A DNA stretch of 64,000 nt, from NCBI GenBank assembly GCA_016584495.1, contig WAID01000001.1:682001-746000 (forward strand), written 5' to 3'. Below are positions 47,481-57,512 of this stretch, one piece after another (the stretch's first letter is position 1; each line of letters starts with the position of its first letter). Source of the stretch: Celoporthe dispersa (Eukaryota; Ascomycota; Sordariomycetes; Diaporthales; Cryphonectriaceae). Below the pieces are notes generated by a model, which did no database searches, was not told the DNA's origin, and was given only the letters and a program-made list of their open reading frames with translations. Made by a program: the position numbers and the translations under genes.

Positions 47481-47593
47481 CAAACGTACCTTCTGTTTCT
47501 CTCAATCTCCAGCATGCGCTGGAGGCTTGCCGCCCGCGGGGGTAACCTGCGGTCCTTTGTCTTCTCTGGCGGGTTTGCCATGGTGGTTGCCAT
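44133..47593 (-). CDS. Large disordered protein with a Cys-rich C-terminal domain; frame broken
   Basis: Exon 1 (47593 to about 47502) encodes MATTMANPPEKTKDRRLPPR and LQRMLEIERNRR, ending at an AAG|GTACGT donor. A second exon from about 47395 runs to 44133. The junction phase is unclear. Most of the roughly 1100-residue protein is disordered, with Ser, Arg, Gln and Pro runs and a poly-Gln of about 16. The last 80 residues look folded: ECCHCKFYQDMPSRVYEAMARPDD, then CVKCPWCSHNMSTVCCAGYAAVV, probably a metal-binding module. Frame breaks are inferred at about 46100-46112 (+1), 45770-45785 (-1) and 44722-44730 (-1, in C5). Between the first two breaks the alternative frame reads SSYDSHERYAARKEGRRGK with good codon bias. 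Function unknown. Confidence 0.7.
46304..46351 (-). repeat. CAG/CAA repeat encoding poly-glutamine
   Basis: Sixteen Gln codons, mixed CAG and CAA, inside the disordered part of the Cys-tail protein. The mixed codons suggest the tract is selected or old and not a recent pure-CAG expansion. Confidence 0.9.
47448..47476. repeat. 29-base poly(A) run in a putative intron
   Basis: Uninterrupted A run on the plus strand. On the coding (minus) strand it is a T29 run between the GTACGT donor near 47501 and the exon 2 acceptor, so it would form an extreme polypyrimidine tract. Confidence 0.9.
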
Positions 47594-50500
47594 CTCGGGC
47601 TGTGGACGCCGGGCCACCAAGAGGCAGGCTCACAGGTATAAACCAATTGATGACTCGAGGTCGTGGTCGCGGTCTGTTGTGGGGTGACGCTGGTGACGAT
47701 GACGAGGAGGGTGACTGAGAGTGAGGACAGCCGAGGTGGAGTCGCCTCAGGTGTGAAGGAAGCCGTGTGGAGGCGAAACCCGCTCGTCGTCGAAGAAAGT
47801 GGCCCGCGGGGGGGAGGGGCGTGCCCAGTAGATAAGCCACGAGCCTGCAGGTGTCAAAAAGAAAAAGACAGGGAAGGCAGAACAAAAAAAAAAAAAGAGG
47901 GAATGGTAGGCCAGTCGGAAAGGGACAAGGTGGGAATGTCGAGGGGTATAGTCGAGGGTATATGTGACGGATGGTGGTGGTTCAGGTTTGTGGTCAGCGA
48001 CCGGGGGGAATCTGCGCGCGCCGGCAGAAATGGGGAATTATTCTGGGGCGGCTGACCGCGGCGATCCCAAGCAAGGGACTGACCAAGATATGTGGTGTCG
48101 GATGGACTGTCGACTGGAGAGGAGGAGGGGGGGTGGAGGGAAAAAGGAAGCGAGGGGGGGTTCTGGATGGAATTTTTTTTCCCCTTGGTTTTTGCCCTCT
48201 TCTCTCGCCTTGGCTTTCTTTTCTGATGAGGTGACAGACGACCATGTAACGCGATCTGGGAGGCCGCGTACCAAGAAAAGAAAAAAAAAGTTCGCCAGTG
48301 GTATTAAGGTTGGTGGTGTGTCAGTTCCCCCTCGGGTGGAAAGAATGTATGTCTCAGACCAAGGTGCGCGCAGCCGGTGTGGGACAGGCAGGTGGGCTCT
48401 GAAGGGAAAGAAGAAGAGAGAAGAGAAATAGAAACAGGAAGACAGAAAAAGAGGTAGCTGGCAGGGAGAGGGAATAGCGAGAGGATGACCAGGTGCCGTG
48501 TGGTCTGGTATTTGGTATCTGATCAGATGTTTGTGCTTGTGTGCGTGTGTGTGTGTGTGTCTGTGTGTGTGTCTGTGGTGTGTGGTGTGTGTGCGCGCGT
48601 GAATGTATGTCGGTCGGTCGGTCGGTCGGTACCAGGAGCGAGAGAGAGGGACAGTATTGCTACTGCTGGCGCTGCTGTTTGTGTTGGGTCGAAACAGCTG
48701 ATGTGACTTGGTGATTGGCGGTGGTAGGTGTGGCATGCGGTCCAAGTAAGCTCTTGTGCTGGATGGCAAAAATTAAGCTGTACCTGGTAACATGGCGGCG
48801 GCTGATCGGCTCTCTCTCTCTAATTCTGACGGGCAGCAGCAGCAAAAAAAGAGCAGGCGAGAAAGACAGGCAGAGAGAGATGCGACAGCAGCAAGTTGTA
48901 GAGAGGAAAAGAAGAAAAGACCAAAAATTTAGACCAGGCCGAAGGTTGGACAAGAAACCGTCGAGATTCCACAAAAGATGCGAGAAGACAGTGGGTGTGC
49001 TGTGGGAGTGTGTGTGTGTGTGTGTGCCTGTCTCTTTCTCTCTCCCTTGAAGCCTTCCAAAGAGGTAACGACTGGAAAAAATTATAGCTGTGGACTTGGG
49101 GAGAGAAAACCAACAACCAAAGCCGACGAGTGAATGTGTAAGAGTGAGAGAGAGAAAGAGGGAGAAACAAGAGAAACCAGGAAAGAAAACCAGTGACTAC
49201 AACACACGCACGCACACACACGGATTTTGATTCAACGCTGGGATGGATGGTGAGGCAGTCCGTGTGAGGCTGAAGGTCTGATCGACGCAGGACAAGCGGT
49301 CAGTCATCAATAAAAATGTGTGAACGAATATACACTAATGGAGGGAAAGGGTGAGGCGCCGGGAAGAAGAAGAGAGCTAGTTTCTAATAATCTTGTCTCT
49401 CTGAGAGAGAGAGAGAGGGAGGGAGGGAGAGGGAGAGTGGAGGGATACGATCTTCAGGCAGGTCTCAGCCTGCCTAGCTTGTGCGTTGTTGGGTGTCGCC
49501 GTTAGACAACGAGCCAAGAGCGGTGCGTGAGCTGGCAGAGACAAGCCCACATGCAACACGGGTGACGATGGTGAGATGGATGGATACGTGTGTGTGTGTG
49601 TATGTACCTTGTATAGACAGAGAGAGAGAGAGAGAAAAAGCCAGGTAGGGTGGGTTTGTTTCTAAAACACGACACCCTCCCCCCCTGTAGCCATGTACTC
49701 TGTAGCACCAGGTTACTGTACATGGTGCTCTCTAGCGTGTACCTGCTATACGGTACATACAGTACCCACGGCTTGCCTGTCACGGCAGAGTTGGCCCTGT
49801 AGGCTTGGCTGTTGGCTGCTTAGCACCACCACCACCTGAGGTCCGGGCGGTCCTACCTCAACCACTGACGCCGTCACACCCTCTTTATTTTTTTCTCACC
49901 TCTTTTATTCTTTCTGTTTTCTTCTTGTTGTTTTCCCTGTCGCGGATCCGGTACTACTTGCGCCCACGGTCGAGAGGGCATATATACCTACCGCCATATC
50001 TGCATCTGCAAAGAGAAACAAGAAAATAATAAAAGACGGAACGAAACGAAAAGGAAAATAAAAATAAAAAGAAAAATACAATAAACAGGACCTAGTACCA
50101 GGTACCTCTACTACGAGACAACCCGTTCAAGAAATGACCCCGTGTCATAAAAGCAAAAAGCCCCCGTTGCCTGTTGTGGTTACCCTCCTCCCTCTCCCTC
50201 CTCCCATCCTAGGCATACGATCGACGGTCCCTACTGGACATGGAACGGGCGACTTTTTACGAATCTCGGAAGAGAAGAGAAGAAAGGAGAGGGAAAAAAA
50301 AGATTCAAGCCGTCTTCTCCCTCTCCCCTCTCCTCCCCCTTTCTCTCTGATGCTACACGGCAGACCAGAACTACCTGGCAACAAGCTGGTCTCGTTCCAA
50401 CAACACCCAAAAGAAAAAGAGAAGAAAAAAACACACACACACACAACCAGGTTAGTTAAGCACAAGGGCGGCCTTGCGTCGTCAGCGGTTAATTGAGGAG

Positions 50501-52995
50501 ACGCCGCCAGAATTCGAAACCCGGGAAAAGGGCCCCCAGGGTGAGCCAGCTTTCAGGAATGTCTGGTGGGACCAAAGGAGCAAGAAAACAAAAAAAAAAA
50601 AAGTAAAAAGTCCCACTTCTCTCACGAGGGTTTGCTGTTGTGACGGACACAATTCTATTTCTCTTTCTCTCTCTCTTCTTTTCTTTCTCCAGTTCCTAGC
50701 CAGTGCTTCCATCTCTCCTGTATCACAACCAACCACCTCGAGAACCCCCCTCACGCTGGTTGGGCCGGCGATCTCCAGGCCAGGGCTGAGCCACCCTCGG
50801 ACGGGGGGAGGGGGAGGCAGCTTGCTTGGCCCTGGCTTAACCTCCACGACAAGGTTTGCCGCCTGAGAGGAGCCCCCGGCGCACCGTGGGGTCTGTCGAT
50901 CTCCTCTCCTCGTCCCGACATGACGGAATGTTGTTACCCCTGCAGGAATCACTTGTGGGGTGAACAGGCAACCCTAGGGAGGAGGAGGAGGAATACGAAG
51001 TCCCTTGTCCGTCCACCTTTCGATCCATCCTGCTCTGTGCTACCTACCTGCTACAAAGTACATAGTATGTGTGTTTTGGATGCGCACAGAATCGCATGAC
51101 CTTTTTTTTTTCCTTCTTTCTTTCCTTCTTCCTCTTCTTCTCCGTTGTAAACATAATCTTTCAAGACACAGACCCCCCCTGAATTTGGTAGGGCCTTTTT
51201 AGAGGGAAAAGAAGGAGGGGGAGGGCGAGAACGAGAACGAAGTTCCCTAAAGGAGGACTTTTTCGTGCCCCTTCGGAAGGAAGGTGTAAAAAAAAAAAAA
51301 AGAGAAAGAGACACAGAATAAAATTTGGTCCCGCACTTTACTGACCCGGAATTATCTGTTCCAAAGAGGGGAGGAGGAGGAGGAGTGAGTTAGCCTGCCC
51401 GCAGCGGCAGTAGTAAGATTATTGATCATTATTTTATTGAAATCTTGCCCTCCGTTGACACGCATGCAGACTCACCCACACACACAAGCACGTACACCTG
51501 TCTCAGAAATCTCCGACCAAGCATTGTCGGTCAAGATGAGATGGTCGGTGAAGGCAAAGACAAGACAAGACATTTGGGGGAGGGAGGGAGGGGTGTAGTC
51601 TTTTTTTTTTTCCTGCCCAGACCTGTTCTGAACGAGACCAAACAATTCCTCTCTCGCTCTCTCACTCACTCACACACATACACGCACAATAGGTCGCCAC
51701 CTGTACTATAAGAAAGAAACAGAAAAGAGGGCTTTCCAGGCCGCACAACAACAAAGTGTACCACCGCCGCCACCACGTATGCAGACCACTATAGACCCTA
51801 GCCTGCCCCACGAGCTTGTTGCGCTGGTCGTCGGGAGCTACCGTCTCAAGATACGAACGAGGGGAGACTCTCTCTCTTTTCCGGTGACTCGGCACGGACT
51901 CACCCCATCCATATACTACCATCCCATCCTCGATTCATTTATTTCCCCTTGGGAGCCACGCGTGCACATGCATGCATGCATTCCCCAGCACGCCCTATGC
52001 TTGCTTCTTTTTTCTTCCTTTTCCCCCCTCCCCGCTAGCCTCACTCGCAACATCCTCGTCTCAAATTTATTATCATCACTATACTAACATGATTACTATC
52101 TTTTTTTTGGAGGGGGGAACGGGGGGCCTCTTATAGAAACACGCCCGGATTCTCGGCATTAGTATCGTACAGAGTATTATTATTCATACCCTAACACCCT
52201 CACAGAAGCGTTTACCCGTGAAGAGAGAAAGAAACAAGGGGGTGATGAAGGAGAAGAAAGTAAAATATTGTCTAAAGAAAAGAAAGAAGGACTAAAAAAA
52301 CAAAAACAAGAAAGGGGTGCCTTAATACTCAGGGGCGGGGCCGTCTGGCATTCTAAAACCCACGGCCCGTGTCGCTCTGGTGGGGGGGCGGAGGAGGAGC
52401 GAGGGCACAAGGCACATGGACGCCACGAGCATCTGGGCCCGCAGATCCGGCCCCGAAGTGCCCGAGTTGGTTTTGGTCTGTTTTTTTGGTTTCCTTTTTC
52501 CTTCCCTCTCCCTCTGCTTTTCCTTGCTTCTCAAGAATGAAAGGAACAAAATAAAACAGGAGAGAGAAAGAGAGATGCATAATCCATCCATGCTGGTTTG
52601 GTCTCCTTGCCGAATCACATCCTGGAACCACGAGTAAATCTTTTTCCACGATTCCCAAAGCGTATAGTAAGTGGGTGGGTGGCCGACTACATACGAGATG
52701 AATGGATGCTCCGTAGCACAGCGTGTCTCATGAGTGCGCCGGCCAGAGAGAGAGGGGGAGAGAGTGTTTGTATCGATCTGTTTTATAAGGCATGGATTTA
52801 TTTATTTTATTTTTACATGTAGAGACATGTCAACTCTCTTCTAATCGGACCACCCCAGATTGAAAATCTTCTACGCAAGGGTATCGAGCGCTTATTGTCA
52901 TAACACATAACCCAGATTCGTAAACGCCATTCATTGCCAATGCGCGACGACTTCCAAACCCACCCTCCCTCCCCCCCCAAAAAGAGGTCCTGACA
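47594..52995. other. Long intergenic region without a supported gene
   Basis: About 5.4 kb. It has GT runs (48537-48600), (TCGG)5 (48610-48630), GA runs (49398-49425, 49618-49635) and frequent 8-13 base homopolymers. No frame shows the neighbouring genes' codon bias or any recognisable domain. The first part may be promoter and leader of the disordered Cys-tail gene; the rest holds nothing I can name. Confidence 0.5.
48537..48630. repeat. (TG)n tract followed by (TCGG)5
   Basis: Imperfect TG dinucleotide tract with CTG and GGTG interruptions, then five TCGG units, in the large intergenic region. Confidence 0.85.
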
Positions 52996-54936
52996 TCACG
53001 AGGAGGTCGGAAGCCTCATGGTCCTCGAAGGCCTCGTCGTCGTTCCATCCACCGCCTCGCCCGCCGTCTCCCCTTCTCCACCCCTCCCGACGACCTCCGC
53101 CTTGGACGGACACCTGTGCACCCAGATCTCCTGCCCCGCCTCCCACGTCTTGAGCCCAAACAGCGGCCTCCCCTCCCTATCCCTCGGCACCCCCTCCGGG
53201 ACCCCAGCGGCCCCCTTCCCCCGGCCCCGCCACGTCGTGGCCGCCCACCACCTCTGCAGCCGCAGCCTGAACTCGTGCCGGACCTTCAGCCGGGCGGCGA
53301 TCCACCTCTCGTCGGGCCTGTGCTCCAGCGAGATCTCGTCCGCGGGCCGCGCCCCCCGCAGCAGCCCGCCGGCCACCGCCTGGCCGCACACGTCGTCGTG
53401 ATGGTCGTCGTACGCGCACGTCTGCGCCGGCGGGAGGACGATCTTGAGGAACTCGAGGGTCGGCGCGACGGTGAGGCGGATCCCGCGGAGCGGGTTGACC
53501 AGCGTCTTCATGAGGAGAGACATCCACCGCGGGTACAGCACGGCAAAGTCCGTCTGCGAGAGGTGTGTCGACCCTCTCACCGTCAGCATCCAGCACAGGG
53601 CGCCGCCCGACTGCGCCTCGGCACAGATCTCGGCGACCTTGTCGTAGTTGTCCTGCCAGTGCATGAACGCCTCGGAGCCGATGGACAGGAGCGGCTTCGT
53701 GATGATCTGCCCCGACCTTGCCTCTGCGTCCGGCGTCGCGGGCCCCCACGCGTCGAGGAGGATGCCCTGCCCGATCCAGGGAAAGCGGTCGCCGAGGCGG
53801 AGGATCTGGACCGTGGTGGCACCGCCAAAGGAGTGGCCCATGGCCGTGACGTCCTCGAGCGACAGGCGGCCCTCCCAGTCGGCCCAGTCGATGCCGTCGA
53901 GCCCCCTCGAGCTGGACCCGCGGTTGGGCTTCCTCCTCAGGTTGGTCTCCTCGATCCTGCCGTCGGGATCACCCGCGTTGATGACCTCCAGCGCCCTGAA
54001 GGCCTCTTGTATCTCCGCCAGGCGCATCTCGATCTGTGCATCGCGCAGTTCCCGGTCCACACCCTTCGCATTGTGGGGCGCCGTGTCCTGCGCGTTGTCC
54101 CTGGGGAAGATGTAGTCCACCATGTAGTTCCTCGCCCGCCTGGGCTGGTCCCCTGGCCGCGGCGGGGCGGCCCTGCCCGGCCCGGTCTTGTCGACACTGC
54201 TCCCCTCGTCCTGGCTGGACTCGGACGGGTCCCTGTCTGGGGGCACATTGACGTACGACCTCGCCCCCGACCCGTCACGGTGTTCCACAGCCACAACGAC
54301 ATGGCCGTACGAGGCCAGTTCGCCGCAGACCGTGGAGTACATCGTCCTCGACCCGCCCAGCCCGTGGCTGAACATCACGACGGGGAATGTCGGCCTGCTG
54401 TCGCCGCCCTCTCCACCCGCCGTTTCCGTTCCTGCCTGGTCTGCCTGGTCCCCCGGTGGGCTCGAGGCTGGCGGCCGGGCCTGCGCCAGCCTCGCGTTCC
54501 TGATCGCCGGCAGCTTCGTGAACATGCACGTGGCGGCCATGTAGGCCGTTACGGGAAGGTTGGGAATGCTGAGAAACTTTGCATAGCCGTGACAGGTCTG
54601 CACCCGTGGTCGGGGAAGCCAGGGAACTCTGGCGCCCAGGCTCGGGTCCGCGTTGGTAGGGTAGTAGATGCTGAACAGGACCGTGTCCAGCTGCAGGGCA
54701 TGACGACTGTCGCGCTTGATGCGCGAGAACGTCCTTGGCCGCTCGGCCGGGAGCTCCATCTCCAGGTAGCCCACGCTGTAGGGACCCGTGTAGCAGGGCA
54801 GGCTGTGGAAGATGCGCTCCCTCCATGTGACCGGTGGCCGCGGGGGCAGGCTGAGTGGTTGCGTGCCCATCGTCCTAGAGGCCGTCTCTGCCGTGGATCC
54901 ACCATGCGACGCAGCCTGTCCTTCCTGTCCCTCCAT
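52996..54936 (-). CDS. Platelet-activating-factor acetylhydrolase-like lipase
   Basis: A single-exon intact frame of 646 residues. The alpha/beta-hydrolase catalytic residues are visible in order: nucleophile elbow AMGHSFGG (Ser369), acid ILLDAWGP (Asp395) and base RGSTHLSQTDF (His458), the arrangement of the PAF-AH/Lp-PLA2 family. An N-terminal domain with PYSVGYLEMELP and FSIYYPT, and FPVVMFSHGLGGSRTMYS (oxyanion region), also match. The enzyme should cleave short or oxidised sn-2 acyl groups from phospholipids. The C-terminal 100 or so residues (Arg-rich, RGRPLFGLKTWEAGQEIWVHR) are typical of fungal members. No signal peptide is obvious, so it is probably intracellular. No frame problem was seen. 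Confidence 0.92.
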   Translation of the reverse strand: MEGQEGQAASHGGSTAETASRTMGTQPLSLPPRPPVTWRERIFHSLPCYTGPYSVGYLEMELPAERPRTFSRIKRDSRHALQLDTVLFSIYYPTNADPSLGARVPWLPRPRVQTCHGYAKFLSIPNLPVTAYMAATCMFTKLPAIRNARLAQARPPASSPPGDQADQAGTETAGGEGGDSRPTFPVVMFSHGLGGSRTMYSTVCGELASYGHVVVAVEHRDGSGARSYVNVPPDRDPSESSQDEGSSVDKTGPGRAAPPRPGDQPRRARNYMVDYIFPRDNAQDTAPHNAKGVDRELRDAQIEMRLAEIQEAFRALEVINAGDPDGRIEETNLRRKPNRGSSSRGLDGIDWADWEGRLSLEDVTAMGHSFGGATTVQILRLGDRFPWIGQGILLDAWGPATPDAEARSGQIITKPLLSIGSEAFMHWQDNYDKVAEICAEAQSGGALCWMLTVRGSTHLSQTDFAVLYPRWMSLLMKTLVNPLRGIRLTVAPTLEFLKIVLPPAQTCAYDDHHDDVCGQAVAGGLLRGARPADEISLEHRPDERWIAARLKVRHEFRLRLQRWWAATTWRGRGKGAAGVPEGVPRDREGRPLFGLKTWEAGQEIWVHRCPSKAEVVGRGGEGETAGEAVDGTTTRPSRTMRLPTSS

Positions 54937-56651
54937 CCCCGCGCCTGTGTGTGCTATGCTATTGATGACGATGACTTCATGTGCGACGATATCCTAGGAA
55001 TCTTGTTTCTCACCATTCACGACCAACTGAGAGAGAGAGAGAAAGGAAAAAGGCCAAAAAAAAAAAAAGAATCGAGATACCCAAAAGAAAACTTTGTCCT
55101 CCACAACTCACTTCGCACCAGGAAACCTTGGCGGGTAGAACTTTAGTCCTCTTCAGGCCGTTAAACCTCCCCTATTAGGTCCAGACGCTGTCGTGTGACT
55201 CCCGATTCAGGGGCGCGTTCCTGAGAAACTGACGTCACCTATTCAGGGGACTGGCCGAATAGGCGGTCGGCGCCGCCGGAGCAGAAGCCCCTGGTATCCT
55301 GAGTCGGTGACGTGGAGTGAGTGCCTCGTCGCTACACTTCGACAGCGCATACGAGTGGGTGCATGTGCATATGCAGACCGGGAAGATGCTCCATCGGGCA
55401 TTTCGGCTGCGCACCTATCGCCATCGTCCTCTCGTCGGCGCCGACGCTTGCTTCGGCCCGCGGCTGCTTGCATATGTGTCCTTGTCTCCCGCCTGTGCGA
55501 CGTCCGGCGCGGACAGCGGCGTGTGCGATCCTGGTGTCTCAATAGTGAGCTGTCCTCTACGGCCTGTGGGACGGTGGTTGTCTTCCTTGTTGCTGCTCGT
55601 CGGAACTCCACCTCGTATCTTGAAGGCGACACAGTCGACTTTGTCGCTGGAAGCCTGGAAATACGGCTGCTGTGAGACTCGGGTTGTAGGGGTGACGAGG
55701 CTAGGCATCGCCCGACACGCAGAAGCGTCCGTCCACATGGACTCGACGGTCGCGCAGCAGCCACCAGGCTCTCATCGGGTCTACATGGCATGCTGCGCAT
55801 CAGTCTCCTCTGTGTTAGGCACGGCACTTGCGAGGAAACCCCAGCATCATCACGAAACACGCCCAGGTGTTGCAGTCACCATCAATGCTGGCCTCTGGTC
55901 AAGGATGAGCCGGAGATGCATTCGGCATGCACCATTCAGTGATCCGACCCAAGGGGATCCGTCAGAGAAGCGTCTCTCTGAAGCCAGGGAGGCCGGGAAA
56001 GAGTGTCGCCTCCGCCGGGCCCTTGTCGAGGATCTGTAGCTCCCTGCCCGTCGACTGGCGCAGCACGGCGACGACCAAGTCGTGCTGCGGTGTGCTAGAC
56101 AAGGGATTGTATGGTTGCCTTCCTACCTCCCACCACCTCGGCCTGGTCAACATGCTGCAGAGGCCGCTTCGTCCAGCTTCGTAAAATCTTGTCCGGGCGT
56201 AAGACGGAGCGACGGGCGCTGATATCATCCACTTCGGAAAAGGAATGAAGAACTGCTACTGAGAGGCGAGGGCTCTGGCAGCGACCATGACTTACTTCTC
56301 TCTAAGCAGTGCGGGAGTGCTCGACTGAGACAACCCGGCCGTCACTGTCGGCCCTGCAGGACTGGTTCGGTATATCGAAGTACGGAGGAAGAGGATAGAT
56401 AGCACTGATATACCCATCTAGCCCGTTTCCGGTCGAGGTCATCGCGCCGGTAGGCTGCGCGTGGGGCACCGCTCAAGTGGTCCTCGTTGAGGCTCAAGTC
56501 CGCCATGTGCCCAGAGATCCCAGGTCTAGCCGTAGCTGGCAAGGGACACGCCTGGTCCCCACGCCGGGGAGATCACTCATGGTTTGCTCCCCCCCCCCCT
56601 TGAGCCGCATCGATCACCCTGTGATGTTCCTGGCTTTGAGGTGATTTCGGT

Positions 56652-56711
56652 TTTAGCCGCACGGCAGGTTGATTCAGCGGGTACGGTGGGTTGTCATCCT
56701 AATAGGCTAAA
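56652..56711. promoter_or_regulatory. Inverted pair of XlnR/Xyr1-type GGCTAAA sites
   Basis: TTTAGCC at 56652-56658 and GGCTAAA at 56705-56711 form an inverted pair about 800-860 bases upstream of the xylose reductase start. GGCTAAA is the core recognised by the xylanolytic activator XlnR/Xyr1 in Aspergillus and Trichoderma, which is known to control xylose reductase genes. Binding here is inferred only from the motif and the neighbour. Confidence 0.4.
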
Positions 56712-57365
56712 TTCAGAGCTCCGCTGTCCAGCCGACGGGTCGTTCGAATGTGGATCCAGCCGCCGAGGAAGCTCCCTTTGGGTCTCGACGAGGGACTGTC
56801 GAGAGGTTCCAGATCTGGAGGCCCTATGTCTGTGTCGAAGAGGTTGATCGGAGGTACTGCTCGGCTCTTGCCCGAAGCTCGACCAGATAACGCTGTATAT
56901 GAGGTGTTTTCCCCGCGCGGGGTCTCGCCGGTGGCCTGAACAGCTCTCTGCTTGTCGTCAGCTTCACCGGCCCCTCTGTTGATCCTGTAGAGGCATCCGG
57001 GGAGAGCGCAGGCGCCAGATGGTCCCAGGAAAGGAAATTAGAAATGGCGCCGACTTCTAGAATGGAGGCAGGCCGTACGGACGACTGCCAAGAGGACGGA
57101 TGACATGTGCCTGGGATCATAGGAGAACCACACTATAGACGCGGTACCAGCGAGCGGGTGTGATGCCCATCCCGCGCAAAGCCAAGGATCGCCTGGTTGT
57201 GAGGTGCCCACATCGTGCTGCCAGAAACCTCGTGGACCTTCGGGTAAATGATCGCGCATAGCATCTCGCCCGTCCGTCTGAAAGTGATAGTCACCAGACA
57301 GGTCCACCAGGGGGAGGAACGATAGAAGGGGGGGCTGGCTATCATCTGGGCGGTACACGGTACGG

Positions 57366-57373
57366 TATAAGTA
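57366..57373 (+). promoter_or_regulatory. Possible TATA element of xylose reductase
   Basis: TATAAGTA, about 145 bases before the ATG at 57513. The distance is long for translation start but reasonable if the leader is about 100 bases. Confidence 0.3.
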
Positions 57374-57512
57374 GCACGCCCACGCGCCCTGCCTGCTCGT
57401 GCAAGCTGTTGGTCCTCGAGCTGGTCCCGGAAGAGCCCTCCTGACGATACCCATACCTTCCTCTCCGGAACAACGGCATCGCGCACGCATCTCTGTTGAC
57501 TTTACACCCAAG

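Larger units (their letters stand above)
54937..57512. other. Intergenic region upstream of xylose reductase
   Basis: About 2.6 kb. From about 55200 on, the sequence is unusually free of the simple repeats seen elsewhere and has balanced composition, yet I could not support a gene. Open frames up to 240 codons occur on both strands (such as 55317-56039 and 55243-55860), but they overlap each other and lack the biased codon use. The proximal part should contain the xylose reductase promoter. Confidence 0.45.

Noticed and set aside
37083..49440. Dinucleotide and tetranucleotide arrays as a possible CRISPR-like or satellite system
   Set aside because: Units are 2-4 bases with no unique spacers; these are ordinary microsatellites.
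50500..50530. GAATTCGAAACCC resembling a tRNA B-box
   Set aside because: The upstream sequence gives no convincing A-box, anticodon arm or acceptor pairing.
53116..55146. 676-codon open frame on the plus strand opposite the PAF-AH-like gene
   Set aside because: It is an antisense shadow of a biased coding sequence. The minus strand has the complete catalytic triad.
55243..56039. Overlapping open frames of 206 and 240 codons on opposite strands
   Set aside because: No domain, no G/C-ending codon bias and no spliceable extension; long chance frames are expected in GC-rich sequence.
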